A stretch of 64,000 nucleotides of DNA from Rhizobium deserti. GTDB taxonomy: Bacteria > Pseudomonadota > Alphaproteobacteria > Rhizobiales > Rhizobiaceae. Of this stretch, positions 10,095 to 19,429 are shown piece by piece. The notes under the pieces were generated by a model that made no database searches, had not been told where the DNA came from, and saw only the letters and a program-made list of their open reading frames with translations. Within the stretch, counting starts at the first letter, position 1. Each line of letters opens with the position of its first letter. Location of the stretch: positions 496,001 through 560,000 of the forward strand of contig NZ_SMTL01000002.1 in NCBI RefSeq assembly GCF_004358025.1. The letters run 5' to 3'. Both the position numbers and the translations under genes were made by a program.

Positions 10095-10344
10095 CCTTGC
10101 AAGTCCGCTGCCGCGCTCGATTGTGACAGTGGTATTACAGGGCGCCCACTCAAACGCTCTACGCTGCACATGGGAAGATCCGGCAGTGATTCCGGTCTCT
10201 CGGCGGCTTATACCAGATAACGAAGCAGTCCGAACAAAGATGATCTTCCCTGCCCGTCTCTAATGCAAGCACAATGTGGTGCAACTCTTTGGGATGCAAA
10301 ACTGGTGGATTAATCGAAAAGAACAAGGTCACCACACATAGAAA

Positions 10345-10366
10345 AAGAGGCCCGCGAGGGCCTCTT
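10345..10366 (-). terminator. clpX rho-independent terminator
   Basis: A 9-bp perfect stem, AAGAGGCCC / GGGCCTCTT, with a four-base loop is followed by a T-run on the minus strand, just after the clpX stop codon. Confidence 0.8.
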
Positions 10367-10389
10367 CAATATCATCCGCCCAAACGAGC

Positions 10390-11667
10390 TCAGGCCGAAA
10401 CATTGGCCTTCTCGTCCTGCCGGTCCGCATAGATGTAGAGCGGGCGGGCAGTGCCGCGCACGACCTCTTCCGAAATGACCACTTCGCGTACGCCTTCCAA
10501 GGTCGGCAGCTCGAACATGGTGTCGAGCAGGATCTTTTCCATGATCGAGCGCAGGCCGCGGGCGCCGGTCTTGCGGACGATCGCCTTCTTGGCGATCTCG
10601 CGCAGAGCGTCCTCGTGGAAGGTCAGTTCGACGTCTTCCATTTCGAACAGGCGCTGGTACTGCTTGATCAGCGCGTTCTTCGGCTCGGACAGGATCTGGA
10701 TCAGCGCGTCCTCATCGAGATCCTCGAGCGTTGCCAGAACCGGCAGACGACCGATGAATTCCGGGATGAGGCCGAACTTGACCAGATCTTCCGGCTCCAG
10801 TTCGCGAAGCACTTCGCCGACGCGACGGTCTTCCGGCGACTTGACCGAAGCGCCGAAGCCGATCGAGGTCTTTTCGCCGCGCGCCGAGATGATCTTGTCA
10901 AGACCCGCAAATGCGCCGCCGCAGATGAACAGGATATTGGTCGTGTCCACCTGCAGGAATTCCTGCTGCGGATGCTTGCGGCCGCCCTGCGGCGGCACGG
11001 AAGCCACGGTGCCTTCCATGATCTTCAGAAGCGCCTGCTGAACGCCCTCGCCCGACACGTCGCGGGTGATCGAGGGATTGTCCGACTTGCGGGAAATCTT
11101 GTCCACTTCGTCGATGTAAACGATGCCGCGCTGGGCGCGCTCGACATTGTAATCGGCTGCCTGAAGCAGCTTGAGGATGATGTTTTCGACGTCCTCGCCG
11201 ACATAGCCGGCTTCGGTGAGCGTCGTGGCATCGGCCATGGTGAAGGGAACATCGATGATGCGGGCGAGCGTCTGGGCAAGATAGGTCTTGCCGCAGCCGG
11301 TCGGGCCGACCAGCATGATGTTGGACTTCGCCAATTCGACATCGCCGCCCTTGGAGGCATGCGCGAGCCGCTTGTAATGGTTATGCACCGCCACGGACAG
11401 GATCCGCTTGGCCTGCTTCTGGCCTATGACATACTCGTCGAGAACCTTGATGATGTCCTGCGGCGTCGGAACCCCGTCGCGCGACTTTACCATCGAAGAC
11501 TTATTCTCTTCGCGGATGATGTCCATGCACAATTCGACGCATTCATCGCAGATGAAGACGGTCGGCCCGGCGATCAGTTTCCGGACTTCATGCTGGCTCT
11601 TTCCGCAGAACGAGCAGTACAATGTGTTCTTGGAGTCGCCGCCGTTGCCGCTGCTGACCTTGCTCAT
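10390..11667 (-). CDS. clpX: ATP-dependent Clp protease ATP-binding subunit ClpX
   Basis: The 425-residue protein carries the N-terminal four-cysteine zinc-binding domain (CSFCGKS ... CDECVEL), Walker A GPTGCGKT, the pore loop GYVGEDVE, Walker [11 protein letters not shown] and the sensor region [10 protein letters not shown]. ClpX unfolds tagged substrates and feeds them to ClpP. ATG 11667 ([11 protein letters not shown]) was chosen because GGAAAG lies upstream and it gives the family N-terminus; a longer frame to 11718 is unlikely. clpP is the next gene upstream on the same strand, 278 bases away. Confidence 0.97.
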   Translation of the reverse strand: MSKVSSGNGGDSKNTLYCSFCGKSQHEVRKLIAGPTVFICDECVELCMDIIREENKSSMVKSRDGVPTPQDIIKVLDEYVIGQKQAKRILSVAVHNHYKRLAHASKGGDVELAKSNIMLVGPTGCGKTYLAQTLARIIDVPFTMADATTLTEAGYVGEDVENIILKLLQAADYNVERAQRGIVYIDEVDKISRKSDNPSITRDVSGEGVQQALLKIMEGTVASVPPQGGRKHPQQEFLQVDTTNILFICGGAFAGLDKIISARGEKTSIGFGASVKSPEDRRVGEVLRELEPEDLVKFGLIPEFIGRLPVLATLEDLDEDALIQILSEPKNALIKQYQRLFEMEDVELTFHEDALREIAKKAIVRKTGARGLRSIMEKILLDTMFELPTLEGVREVVISEEVVRGTARPLYIYADRQDEKANVSA

Positions 11668-11945
11668 ATCACTTTCCTTCCAGCACTCCGCTCTCCGCCT
11701 GAGGCGTGCGCGGTCCACTCTACCGCTGTCGGCAGGCCCGAATGATTTCGCGCCCGCCTCGCTTCCGGGGTACTCTACCGATCCGGATCAGACATCCAGA
11801 CCGGCGGCAACGAAACCCTTAAAGCCACAAGACTATGTCATAAAAGCTCAACACAGCCTTAATATCTACTCATAGCGCGTTCCGTACGACTTGAAACCCC
11901 CGAATTTGGTCACATCGGGGTGAGCCGCACGAGCCTTGCTTTCGC

Positions 11946-12578
11946 TTAATCCGAGGAGCCGCCTTCGAGTTCCTGGCGCGATGTCAAGATCTTGTCGATG
12001 ACGCCCCAATCCTGGGCCTCGTCCGCAGTCATAAAGTGGTCACGGTCGAGCGTCTTTTCAACTTCCTCGTAGGTGCGACCCGTATGCTTGACGTAAACTT
12101 CGTTCAGGCGGCGCTTCATCTTGATGATGTCTCGAGCGTGGCGCTCGATGTCCGAGGCCTGGCCCTGGAAGCCGCCGGAAGGCTGATGCACCATGATGCG
12201 GGCGTTCGGGGTCGCAAAGCGCATGCCCTTTTCGCCAGCGCACAAAAGCAGCGAACCCATGGAGGCTGCCTGGCCGACGCAGAGCGTCGATACGGCCGGC
12301 TTGATGAACTGCATCGTATCGTAGATCGCCATGCCGGCGGTGACGACGCCGCCCGGCGAATTGATGTAAAGCGCGATTTCCTTTTTCGGGTTTTCGGCCT
12401 CGAGGAAAAGCAGCTGGGCGCAGACGAGCGACGCCATGTGATCTTCGACCGGGCCGGTCAGGAAGATGATGCGCTCCTTGAGAAGGCGCGAATAAATGTC
12501 GTAGGAGCGCTCACCGCGGTTGGTCTGCTCTACGACCATCGGCACAAGGGCCATTGCGGTATCAACTGGATTTCTCAT
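11946..12578 (-). CDS. clpP: ATP-dependent Clp protease proteolytic subunit ClpP
   Basis: The 210-residue protein has the ClpP catalytic Ser in GQAASMGS and His in MVHQPSGG, with the Asp of the triad further on. The motif [11 protein letters not shown] forms the oxyanion/handle region. Length is typical for proteobacterial ClpP with its short N-terminal propeptide. ATG 12578 follows AAAGGACGG. It forms the barrel protease used by ClpX and ClpA. Confidence 0.97.
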   Translation of the reverse strand: MRNPVDTAMALVPMVVEQTNRGERSYDIYSRLLKERIIFLTGPVEDHMASLVCAQLLFLEAENPKKEIALYINSPGGVVTAGMAIYDTMQFIKPAVSTLCVGQAASMGSLLLCAGEKGMRFATPNARIMVHQPSGGFQGQASDIERHARDIIKMKRRLNEVYVKHTGRTYEEVEKTLDRDHFMTADEAQDWGVIDKILTSRQELEGGSSD

Positions 12579-12916
12579 GTCCGTCCTTTGTCAAATGCCT
12601 TGCCGAAGACAGCCATGCGCTCCGGAATCATTGGAATTGGTCTTCCCCTACATAGAGTGTCAACGCCCGGTACTTCAAGACGGAGAGGCCGATATCCTTA
12701 ACTGCCGGAGGATGCGCGGGGCTGACGGACAAGCCAGATAGCAAAACCGCGTGCGCTTTCGGCAAGCCTGGCACCCAAGCCACAGGCTTTTCCCCGTTTA
12801 GGGTAAAGCGCATGTGAAGGCGCGGATCTTCATGTGCCCCACTTGTCGGCAGGTTGCGGCAACTCCGTCTTAAGCAGTGTTTGCCATAGTCACCGCGCCG
12901 GAACGGCACGGGGATT
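12579..12916. other. Intergenic region between clpP and the diguanylate cyclase
   Basis: About 340 bases separate the two divergent genes. A TTGACA hexamer on the minus strand (12658-12663) could be a clpP -35 element, but no good -10 follows at the right distance. No RNA gene or convincing small ORF was seen. Confidence 0.4.
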
Positions 12917-14173
12917 TTGAACTTGGACATTTTCACGGGCCTGACCGTCTGGGCGGTCGAGGCAATCACGCTTGCAATCCTCCTGCTGTCACGCTGGTTC
13001 TACGAGCGGGAAGACTTCTACCTCGGCTGGGGCGCCGGCTTTTGCCTGCATGGCCTTGGTATTATCCTGATCGTCCTTCGTGGCGAGATCCCCGACTTCG
13101 TCTCCATCCAGATCGCCAACACGATGATCCTTGGCGGCGTGGGTGCCTGGATTGCCGGTTTCCTCCAGTTCGACGGCAAGCCGGTACAAGGCTATGCGGC
13201 CATTCCGGCGCTAATCTGGATCGCCGGCATGTTCCTCAATCCGGTGCGGGAAAGCTTTGCCTTCCGGACAGCGCTCTATAACGGCGCCGCGATGACCGGC
13301 TATGCGATCATGATCGGCATGCTTCTGCGGCACTCAGGGCCGTCGCGGCTGACCCGCCGGGTGCTGGCCGGCTTCATTGCCGTACAATTCTGCGCAAGCG
13401 GCCTCACCGGCATTCTGACCGTGAGTGCCCAGGCAACCTCCTTCGGCACGACCCGCCACGCCATGTGGCTGCTTTTCCCTTCCGCATTCTGCTTCGTTGC
13501 GGCGATCATGAGCGGCGCGAAACTGCTGACCGAGCGTTCGGAGGAAAAGTTGAGGGCCTTGGCCGTCACCGACCCTCTGACCGGCGTCCTCAACCGGCGC
13601 GGCATGATCGAGGCCTTTCACGCCTTGCAAAAGGTACCGAGCGAGGAACCCCGGATCCTCGCCCTGCTGCATTTCGACCTCGACAGTTTCAAGACCATCA
13701 ACGACCGCTTCGGCCATCAGGCCGGCGATGCGGTGCTTATCGCCTTTTCGCGGATCGGCCAAAGCTCGCTGAAGGCGCGGGGCCAATTCGGGCGCATGGG
13801 GGGCGAAGAATTTGCTTCCATCGTCTGCGTCGGCGACGTGGTGGAGGCCGCAAGCATTGCGGAAGCCATCCGCATGACCCTGAAGCGCCAACCCATCCCG
13901 TTCGGCGAGCACGAGATCCGCTTGACGGTCAGCACGGGCATAGCGCTTTCGACTGCCGAAGACGCCGATCTCGACCTGCTGCTGACAGAGGCCGACCGCG
14001 GCCTTTATGCCGCAAAGCAGAACGGCCGCGACCGCACGGCGATCTGCAGCGGGCCGGATGTTTCCGTTGTTCCGGCAGCCGACCGGCCGGCGGATGAGGA
14101 GGAGCTCACCATTGCCGATCCCAACCAGCAGGTGGCCGTCCTGAAAAAGCTCGCGGCACTCGGCAAGAGCTGA
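12917..14173 (+). CDS. Membrane-bound GGDEF diguanylate cyclase
   Basis: The 418-residue protein has an N-terminal block of about six hydrophobic segments (residues 1-200) and then a GGDEF domain beginning near DPLTGVLNRRG. The active-site loop reads MGGEEF, an accepted active variant, so it should make cyclic-di-GMP from GTP at the inner membrane. Where the inhibitory I-site RxxD would lie the sequence is KARG, so product inhibition is probably lost. The start is TTG 12917, with GGGGA 3-5 bases upstream; the next ATG falls inside the membrane region. Its target process is not shown, although a polysaccharide adhesin locus of a c-di-GMP-controlled type lies 15 kb away. Confidence 0.88.
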   Translation: MNLDIFTGLTVWAVEAITLAILLLSRWFYEREDFYLGWGAGFCLHGLGIILIVLRGEIPDFVSIQIANTMILGGVGAWIAGFLQFDGKPVQGYAAIPALIWIAGMFLNPVRESFAFRTALYNGAAMTGYAIMIGMLLRHSGPSRLTRRVLAGFIAVQFCASGLTGILTVSAQATSFGTTRHAMWLLFPSAFCFVAAIMSGAKLLTERSEEKLRALAVTDPLTGVLNRRGMIEAFHALQKVPSEEPRILALLHFDLDSFKTINDRFGHQAGDAVLIAFSRIGQSSLKARGQFGRMGGEEFASIVCVGDVVEAASIAEAIRMTLKRQPIPFGEHEIRLTVSTGIALSTAEDADLDLLLTEADRGLYAAKQNGRDRTAICSGPDVSVVPAADRPADEEELTIADPNQQVAVLKKLAALGKS

Positions 14174-14255
14174 GGCTGTCGCGGCGCCACCTCCCCTTGC
14201 CAACGGGCCATAACGGCCCAGATCCATCAAAGGATCTAACGGCGGAGGGCGTGTC

Positions 14256-16010
14256 ATGCGCAAACGGCTTCTCACAGGCTTTGTGGTTTCATTTTTCACC
14301 GCGGCGGGCGCTTATGGCCAGCAGGCCTCCGATACGGTTGCGCCCGAGCGGGCCACCGGGCTTGCCGTGGGCAAGCGGGTGGAAGCGAAGAATTTCATGG
14401 TCGCCGCCGCCAATCCGATGGCGGCCCAAGCCGGACGCGATGTCATTGAAAAGGGCGGCAATGCGATCGACGCCATGGTGGCGGTTCAGACCGTGCTCGG
14501 CCTTGTGGAGCCGCAAAGCTCCGGCCTCGGCGGCGGTTCCTTTCTGGTTTATTACGATGCGGCTTCCGGCAAGCTGACGACCTTCGACGGTCGCGAAACG
14601 GCGCCAATGCAGGCGACGCCCAAACTGTTTCTCGATGCCCAGGGCCAGCCGCTCAAATTCATGGATGCGGTGGTCGGCGGGCGTTCCGTCGGCACGCCCG
14701 GGACCGTGCGACTGCTGGAAGAGGTCCACAAGCGGCACGGCAAGCTGGAATGGCCAGCTCTGTTCGAACGCGCACGGACGCTTGCCACCGAGGGTTTCCA
14801 GGTCTCGCCACGGCTGGCATCACTGGTGGCGGCAGAAGGTGACAAGCTGAAGAAATACGAGGGGCCGACGGGCTATTTCTTCGACGCGGCAGGCGCACCG
14901 CTGAAAGCCGGCACGGTGCTCAAGAACCCCGCCTATGCGCAGACCCTTGAAGCCATTGCGGCAGGCGGCGCGGACGCCTTCTACACCGGACCGATCGCCG
15001 AGGCGATCGTCAGGACCGTGCGCGAGGCAGCCGGCAATCCGGGCGTGCTGTCGCTTGACGATCTCGCCAATTACCGCATCAAGGAACGCGAGCCGGTCTG
15101 CTTCAATTACCGGGCACTGGATGTCTGCGGCATGGGACCGCCCTCTTCCGGGGCCGTCGCGATCGGCCAGATGCTAGGCACGATCGAGAATTTCGACATC
15201 CGCGGTCTCGGGCCGCAGAATGCCGAGACCTGGCGGCTGATCGGCGATGCGCAGCGGCTGGCCTTTGCGGACCGCGAGCGCTATCTCGCCGACAGCGATT
15301 TCCTTGCTTCGCCGATCAAGGGCCTGTTGAAGAAGGATTATCTGAGCAAGCGGGCCGCGCTTCTCGACGGGAACAAGGCGCTGGCCGCCGACGCGGTCAA
15401 GGCGGGCGAACCGGAATGGGATCACGCCATGCTTTACGGACGCGACGCGGCGATCGAACTGCCGTCCACCAGCCATTTCGTCATCGTCGACCGGCAAGGC
15501 AATGTCGTGTCGATGACCACGACGATCGAAAACGGCTTCGGCTCCCGACTGATGGTCAACGGCTTCCTGCTCAACAACGAGCTGACCGACTTCTCGTTCA
15601 AGACCCATGACGGCAGCCTGCCGGTCGCCAATCGCGTCGAACCGGGCAAACGCCCCCGCTCCTCCATGTCGCCGACCATCGTCATGAAGGAGGGCAAGCC
15701 GCTGCTGGCCGTCGGTTCGCCTGGCGGCAGCCAGATCATCGGCTATGTGGCGCAGGCGCTGATCGCCTATATCGACTGGAACATGCCGGTCGAGCAGATT
15801 GTTTCGCAGCCGCATCTGATCAACCGGTTCGGCACGTATGAGATCGAAGCGGGCACCGCGGCCGAGGCGATGGCCGAGCCTTTGAAGGCACTGGGCTACG
15901 AGATCAAGGCGGGCGAAATGAACTCCGGCCTGCAGGCCATTGAAATCGGTCAGGACGGGCTTGCCGGCAGCGCCGATCCGCGTCGCGAGGGCCTGGCTGT
16001 CGGCGGTTAG
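14256..16010 (+). CDS. ggt: Gamma-glutamyltransferase
   Basis: The 584-residue preproenzyme starts with a signal peptide (LLTGFVVSFFTAAGAYGQ) and so is periplasmic. The autocleavage site and nucleophile Thr are visible in PSTSHFVIVD (about residue 405), followed by the substrate-binding GSPGGSQI motif. Members cleave the gamma-glutamyl bond of glutathione and transfer or hydrolyse the glutamyl group. ATG 14256 has GGCGGAGGG just upstream. The P450 gene follows 37 bases later on the same strand and may be co-transcribed, though a shared function is not evident. Confidence 0.93.
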   Translation: MRKRLLTGFVVSFFTAAGAYGQQASDTVAPERATGLAVGKRVEAKNFMVAAANPMAAQAGRDVIEKGGNAIDAMVAVQTVLGLVEPQSSGLGGGSFLVYYDAASGKLTTFDGRETAPMQATPKLFLDAQGQPLKFMDAVVGGRSVGTPGTVRLLEEVHKRHGKLEWPALFERARTLATEGFQVSPRLASLVAAEGDKLKKYEGPTGYFFDAAGAPLKAGTVLKNPAYAQTLEAIAAGGADAFYTGPIAEAIVRTVREAAGNPGVLSLDDLANYRIKEREPVCFNYRALDVCGMGPPSSGAVAIGQMLGTIENFDIRGLGPQNAETWRLIGDAQRLAFADRERYLADSDFLASPIKGLLKKDYLSKRAALLDGNKALAADAVKAGEPEWDHAMLYGRDAAIELPSTSHFVIVDRQGNVVSMTTTIENGFGSRLMVNGFLLNNELTDFSFKTHDGSLPVANRVEPGKRPRSSMSPTIVMKEGKPLLAVGSPGGSQIIGYVAQALIAYIDWNMPVEQIVSQPHLINRFGTYEIEAGTAAEAMAEPLKALGYEIKAGEMNSGLQAIEIGQDGLAGSADPRREGLAVGG

Positions 16011-16050
16011 CGGGCTTCCACGCAAGGGAAGATTGGGCTAGGCATCGGTG

Positions 16051-17298
16051 ATGACCGCCCTGCCCGATTTTCTCCGTATTGACCCTGCAACCCGCCGCGT
16101 CTGCCTGGATGGCCGCAATCCGGCCTTCTACGGTGATCCGAACCGGGTCTACGGGATTTTGCACCAGCACTGCCCGACCTTCTACTGGGAAGAGCAGAAA
16201 CAATGGTTCTTCACCGGCTACGAGCATGTCAACATGCTGCTGCGCGACCGGCGCTTCGGGCGGCAGATCCTGCATATTGCCGAGCGCGAAGAACTGGGGC
16301 TGCCTGCCCCGGCTCCACATCTGGAGAATTTCGATCTTGCCGAACGATATTCGCTTCTGGAGCTGGAGCCGCCGGAGCACACGCGGCTGCGAACGCTCGT
16401 CAACCGCGCCTTCGTGTCCCGCCATATCGAAAAACTTAGGCCGGACATCGCCGAACTGGCGGAACGCCTGATCGACCGCTTCGAGAAGAACGGTACGACG
16501 GAACTGCTGTCCGCCTTTGCCGACATCATTCCCGTCACCATGATCGCCCGCATGATCGGCATTCCGGATGAAATGGGGCCGCAGTTGCTGGCCTGGAGTC
16601 ATGCCTATGTGGGCATGTATATGTTCAAGCGATCGAAGCAGGACGAATATGCAGCCGACCGCGCGGCTCAGGAATTCGCCGATTACGTGAAGTCGCTGAT
16701 CGCCGAGCGCAGGCTGAAGCCGCAAGAGGATCTGCTGAGCCACATGATCCACACGGAACATAAGGGCCAGTATCTGACCGATGACGAGCTGGTCTCGACG
16801 ACCATCGTGCTTCTAAATGCCGGCCATGAAGCAACCGTGCACCAGATCGGCAATTCGGTGCGGGTGATCCTCGAAAGCGGCCTGCCGCCGGCGGTGATGT
16901 TCCGCGACGAGGCGGCCACCGAACGGACTGTCGAGGAAACGCTGCGCATCTGCGCGCCGGTGCATATCTTCCAACGCTGGGCGCTGGAAGACGTGGAAGT
17001 CGACAGGGTCAGCCTGAAGCCCGGCGACAAAGTGAGCCTCATTCTTGCCGCCGCCAATCTCGATCCGCAGAAGTTTTCAGACCCGCTCTCGTTCCAGCCG
17101 GACCGGCAGCAAGCGCCGAACCTGTCCTTCGGCGCCGGCATCCATTTCTGCATCGGCGCGCCGCTTGCCCGCCTGGAGCTCAACACGGTGCTGCCGATCC
17201 TCTTCCGCCGCCTTCCGGATATGCGGATCGCCAGCCCGCCGGTGGTGAAGGACGTTTATCACTTCCACGGCCTGGAGCGGCTGGACCTGGCCTGGTGA
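16051..17298 (+). CDS. Cytochrome P450
   Basis: The 415-residue protein has the P450 signatures in order: I-helix oxygen-binding NAGHEATVHQ (near residue 255), K-helix ExxR in EETLRI, and the haem-ligand loop LSFGAGIHFCIGAPLARLE with the axial Cys. The absence of any membrane anchor fits a soluble bacterial class I enzyme that needs ferredoxin partners; none is next to it. GTG 16048 lies directly before ATG 16051, so the exact start is uncertain by one codon. Substrate unknown. Confidence 0.93.
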   Translation: MTALPDFLRIDPATRRVCLDGRNPAFYGDPNRVYGILHQHCPTFYWEEQKQWFFTGYEHVNMLLRDRRFGRQILHIAEREELGLPAPAPHLENFDLAERYSLLELEPPEHTRLRTLVNRAFVSRHIEKLRPDIAELAERLIDRFEKNGTTELLSAFADIIPVTMIARMIGIPDEMGPQLLAWSHAYVGMYMFKRSKQDEYAADRAAQEFADYVKSLIAERRLKPQEDLLSHMIHTEHKGQYLTDDELVSTTIVLLNAGHEATVHQIGNSVRVILESGLPPAVMFRDEAATERTVEETLRICAPVHIFQRWALEDVEVDRVSLKPGDKVSLILAAANLDPQKFSDPLSFQPDRQQAPNLSFGAGIHFCIGAPLARLELNTVLPILFRRLPDMRIASPPVVKDVYHFHGLERLDLAW

Positions 17299-17320
17299 CA
17301 CTATTGTCGAATGTGAACCG

Positions 17321-18124
17321 TCAGACCGCAACGCCGTAGCGGGGTGCCGGACGGTTCAGCGAAAGGTGGGGGCCGAGTGCACTGCGCGCCTTGATGTAGC
17401 CGTCATAAAGACCCGCATCCGCCAGCGATGGAATGGTCACCAGTTCGCCTTGGTCGAAGCCTGCAAGCGCCGCGTCCACCATGTCGCCTGCTTCCATGAC
17501 CCTGCCCGGATCCAGCGCCTCCATCGACCCGCCTGCACGGTCGAAGATTTCGGTGCGAGTCAGGCCCGGCAGAACCGCCTGGACCTGCACGCCCTTGCCC
17601 TGGAGTTCGCCGGCCAGCGCTTCGGTGAGCGACAGAACAAAAGCCTTGCTTGCGGCATAGCTGCCGTTGAAGAAATGCGGCGCGAGCGCCACCACCGAGG
17701 CGGTATTGATGATGGCGCCGCTTGCACGGGGCGCAAAGGCCTGTGCCGCGGCGACTGCAAGCCGATTGGCCGCAAAGACGTTGAGGTCCACCATGGTGTC
17801 GAGATAATCGAGATCGGCGGTCAGGAGCGGTCCCTGCGGCCCGATCCCTGCATTGTTGACGAAGAGGGCGATGCCTTCGTCATCGCGCAGCCGCTGCTCG
17901 ACCCGTCGCAGATCGGCCCGCTCGCCGAGATCCGCGCGAAAGGCTTGCGCGCTTATCCCATAGTTCTGCTCAAGCCTTCCGGCCAGCTCCGCCAGCCTGC
18001 TCTCGTCGCGGGCGACCAGAACAAGGTCATAGCCGCGCCTGGCGAGGCGATCGGCATAGGTGGCACCGATCCCGGAGGATGCACCTGTCACAAGGGCGGT
18101 GCCCTTGCCGGAAGTGGTCGTCAT
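17321..18124 (-). CDS. SDR family NAD(P)-dependent oxidoreductase
   Basis: The 267-residue protein has the short-chain dehydrogenase motifs: TGASSGIG for dinucleotide binding at residues 14-21, NNAGIG near 93, a catalytic Ser in NTASVVA and the catalytic YxxxK in YAASK near 158. ATG 18124 follows GGAGACAGCC. It is divergently transcribed from a MarR regulator with 148 bases between starts, and a perfect 12-bp palindrome sits in the gap, so it is probably the target of that regulator. Substrate unknown. Confidence 0.9.
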   Translation of the reverse strand: MTTTSGKGTALVTGASSGIGATYADRLARRGYDLVLVARDESRLAELAGRLEQNYGISAQAFRADLGERADLRRVEQRLRDDEGIALFVNNAGIGPQGPLLTADLDYLDTMVDLNVFAANRLAVAAAQAFAPRASGAIINTASVVALAPHFFNGSYAASKAFVLSLTEALAGELQGKGVQVQAVLPGLTRTEIFDRAGGSMEALDPGRVMEAGDMVDAALAGFDQGELVTIPSLADAGLYDGYIKARSALGPHLSLNRPAPRYGVAV

Positions 18125-18147
18125 GGCTGTCTCCTGTCTTTATTTAC

Positions 18148-18159
18148 TGGTATATACCA
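18148..18159. promoter_or_regulatory. Palindromic operator candidate for the MarR regulator
   Basis: TGGTATATACCA is a perfect 12-bp palindrome lying 24 bases upstream of the SDR start and about 110 bases upstream of the MarR start. Its position in a divergent SDR/marR promoter is typical of MarR operators. Confidence 0.55.
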
Positions 18160-18272
18160 CAAAATATGTGGGAGGTATTTGCTCTTGCAAGAGGCGGGCG
18201 GGAATATTGCGGGAGTGGAGCTTTAAGCGAAACGACCATATCCCTCCGATCGGCAGGAAGGTGCGAAACAAC

Positions 18273-18734
18273 ATGACGAATCAGCAGGAAGACGGCATCT
18301 GGCTGCATTGCAGCAACAGCGCGGTGCGCCGGGCCTCACGCCGCCTCGGGCAGCTCTATGGCCACGTCATGGGCGATTCGGATTTGAAGAGCACGCAGTT
18401 CTCGCTGATGTCGCAGATCGCCCGCTCCGGAGAGCCGACACTGAAGAACCTAGCGGAGGCGATGGTGATGGATCTTTCCGCACTCGGCCACACATTGAAG
18501 CCGCTGATCCGCGACGGCATGGTGGAACTGGTGCCCGACGAGCGAGACCGGCGGGTCAAGCGGGTCAGGCTGACGGAAGCGGGCACGGCCAAGCAGCAGG
18601 AGCTTCTGACGCTCTGGCGAGATGCGCAGTCCCGCTTCGACCAGGCCTTCGGCAAGGAAAAGTCGGCGGAACTGCGAAAGGCGCTTGCCTTGATATCCTC
18701 GGCGGAGTTTGCCGAAGCATTCACAAAGAGCTAG
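18273..18734 (+). CDS. MarR family transcriptional regulator
   Basis: The 153-residue protein has a MarR winged helix: the recognition region NLAEAMVMDLSALGHTLKPL and the wing PDERDRRVKRVRLTEAG. MarR proteins usually repress a divergent gene until a small phenolic or lipid ligand binds. ATG 18273 (MTNQQEDGI) is preferred; an upstream in-frame extension would run back across the SDR promoter. GGAAGG lies 11 bases upstream. The divergent SDR gene is the likely target. Confidence 0.9.
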   Translation: MTNQQEDGIWLHCSNSAVRRASRRLGQLYGHVMGDSDLKSTQFSLMSQIARSGEPTLKNLAEAMVMDLSALGHTLKPLIRDGMVELVPDERDRRVKRVRLTEAGTAKQQELLTLWRDAQSRFDQAFGKEKSAELRKALALISSAEFAEAFTKS

Positions 18735-18736
18735 CT

Positions 18737-18979
18737 TCAGAGCCAGGAGCGACCGTCGTCGCCAGCCTGGCATCCGTATGGCGGCAGCACGTTGCCGAAT
18801 GTCGCGTGCAGCCGGTCGCAACCCCATTTGCGGATCGGCGCCGGCATGCGGCTGTTCAGCTCGATGCCGATTTCCTGGTAGGGGCTTTCCGTATTGCTGA
18901 CATAGCGATACCAGCGAAACCCGCCGACCACCACGACGACGACTACGACGATGATCGCCAGCCTCAAAATTTTCATCAT
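18737..18979 (-). CDS. Small single-pass membrane protein, unknown function
   Basis: The 80-residue product begins MMKILRLAI and continues with a run of eight valines forming one transmembrane helix, then about 55 mostly soluble residues with two cysteines (KWGCDRL and PPYGCQA). A second ATG at 18976 is equally possible. The gene converges on marR with 2 bases between the stops. No family is recognised with certainty. Confidence 0.55.
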   Translation of the reverse strand: MMKILRLAIIVVVVVVVVGGFRWYRYVSNTESPYQEIGIELNSRMPAPIRKWGCDRLHATFGNVLPPYGCQAGDDGRSWL

Positions 18980-19078
18980 GATACTTTCGTCCGTTGCAAA
19001 GGCGGACCGCATACAGGTCGACGATGAAAGATGACATCGCCGTCCGGGCGGTGTCCACAGCTATTGCCTGACACGACG

Positions 19079-19423
19079 CTAGACGCGGATCACGTAGTCC
19101 TTGCGAGTCGTTTCAAGCACTTCCCAGCTGCCCTTGAAGCCGGGCCTGAGGATCATGCTGTCGCCGGCTCGCAGGTGGACCGCCCCGCCGCCCTCTTCCG
19201 TGACGATGGAATGGCCGGACAGGATGTGGAAATACTCCCATTCCTCATAGGCGATCCGCCACTTGCCCGGCGTCGCTTCCCAGATGCCGGCATAGACGCC
19301 GCCATCCGCTTCCTCGAAATTCCAGGTGCGGAATGTCGGCTGCCCGGCAATGACCCTGTCCGGTGCAGGCGCCCCCTCTTCCGGCTGGACGGCGTTCGTG
19401 TCGAAGACAAACCAGGATGCCAT
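19079..19423 (-). CDS. Cupin domain-containing protein
   Basis: The 114-residue protein is a single small cupin barrel of the EutQ/DUF861 type: GIWEATPGKWRIAYEEWEY followed by HILSGHSIVTEEGG and a closing LRAGDSMILRPGFKG. It starts 6 bases after the stop of the O-acetylhomoserine sulfhydrylase gene and is probably co-transcribed with it. A link to sulfur amino-acid metabolism is only suggested by position. Confidence 0.85.
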   Translation of the reverse strand: MASWFVFDTNAVQPEEGAPAPDRVIAGQPTFRTWNFEEADGGVYAGIWEATPGKWRIAYEEWEYFHILSGHSIVTEEGGGAVHLRAGDSMILRPGFKGSWEVLETTRKDYVIRV

Positions 19424-19429
19424 CTCAGC

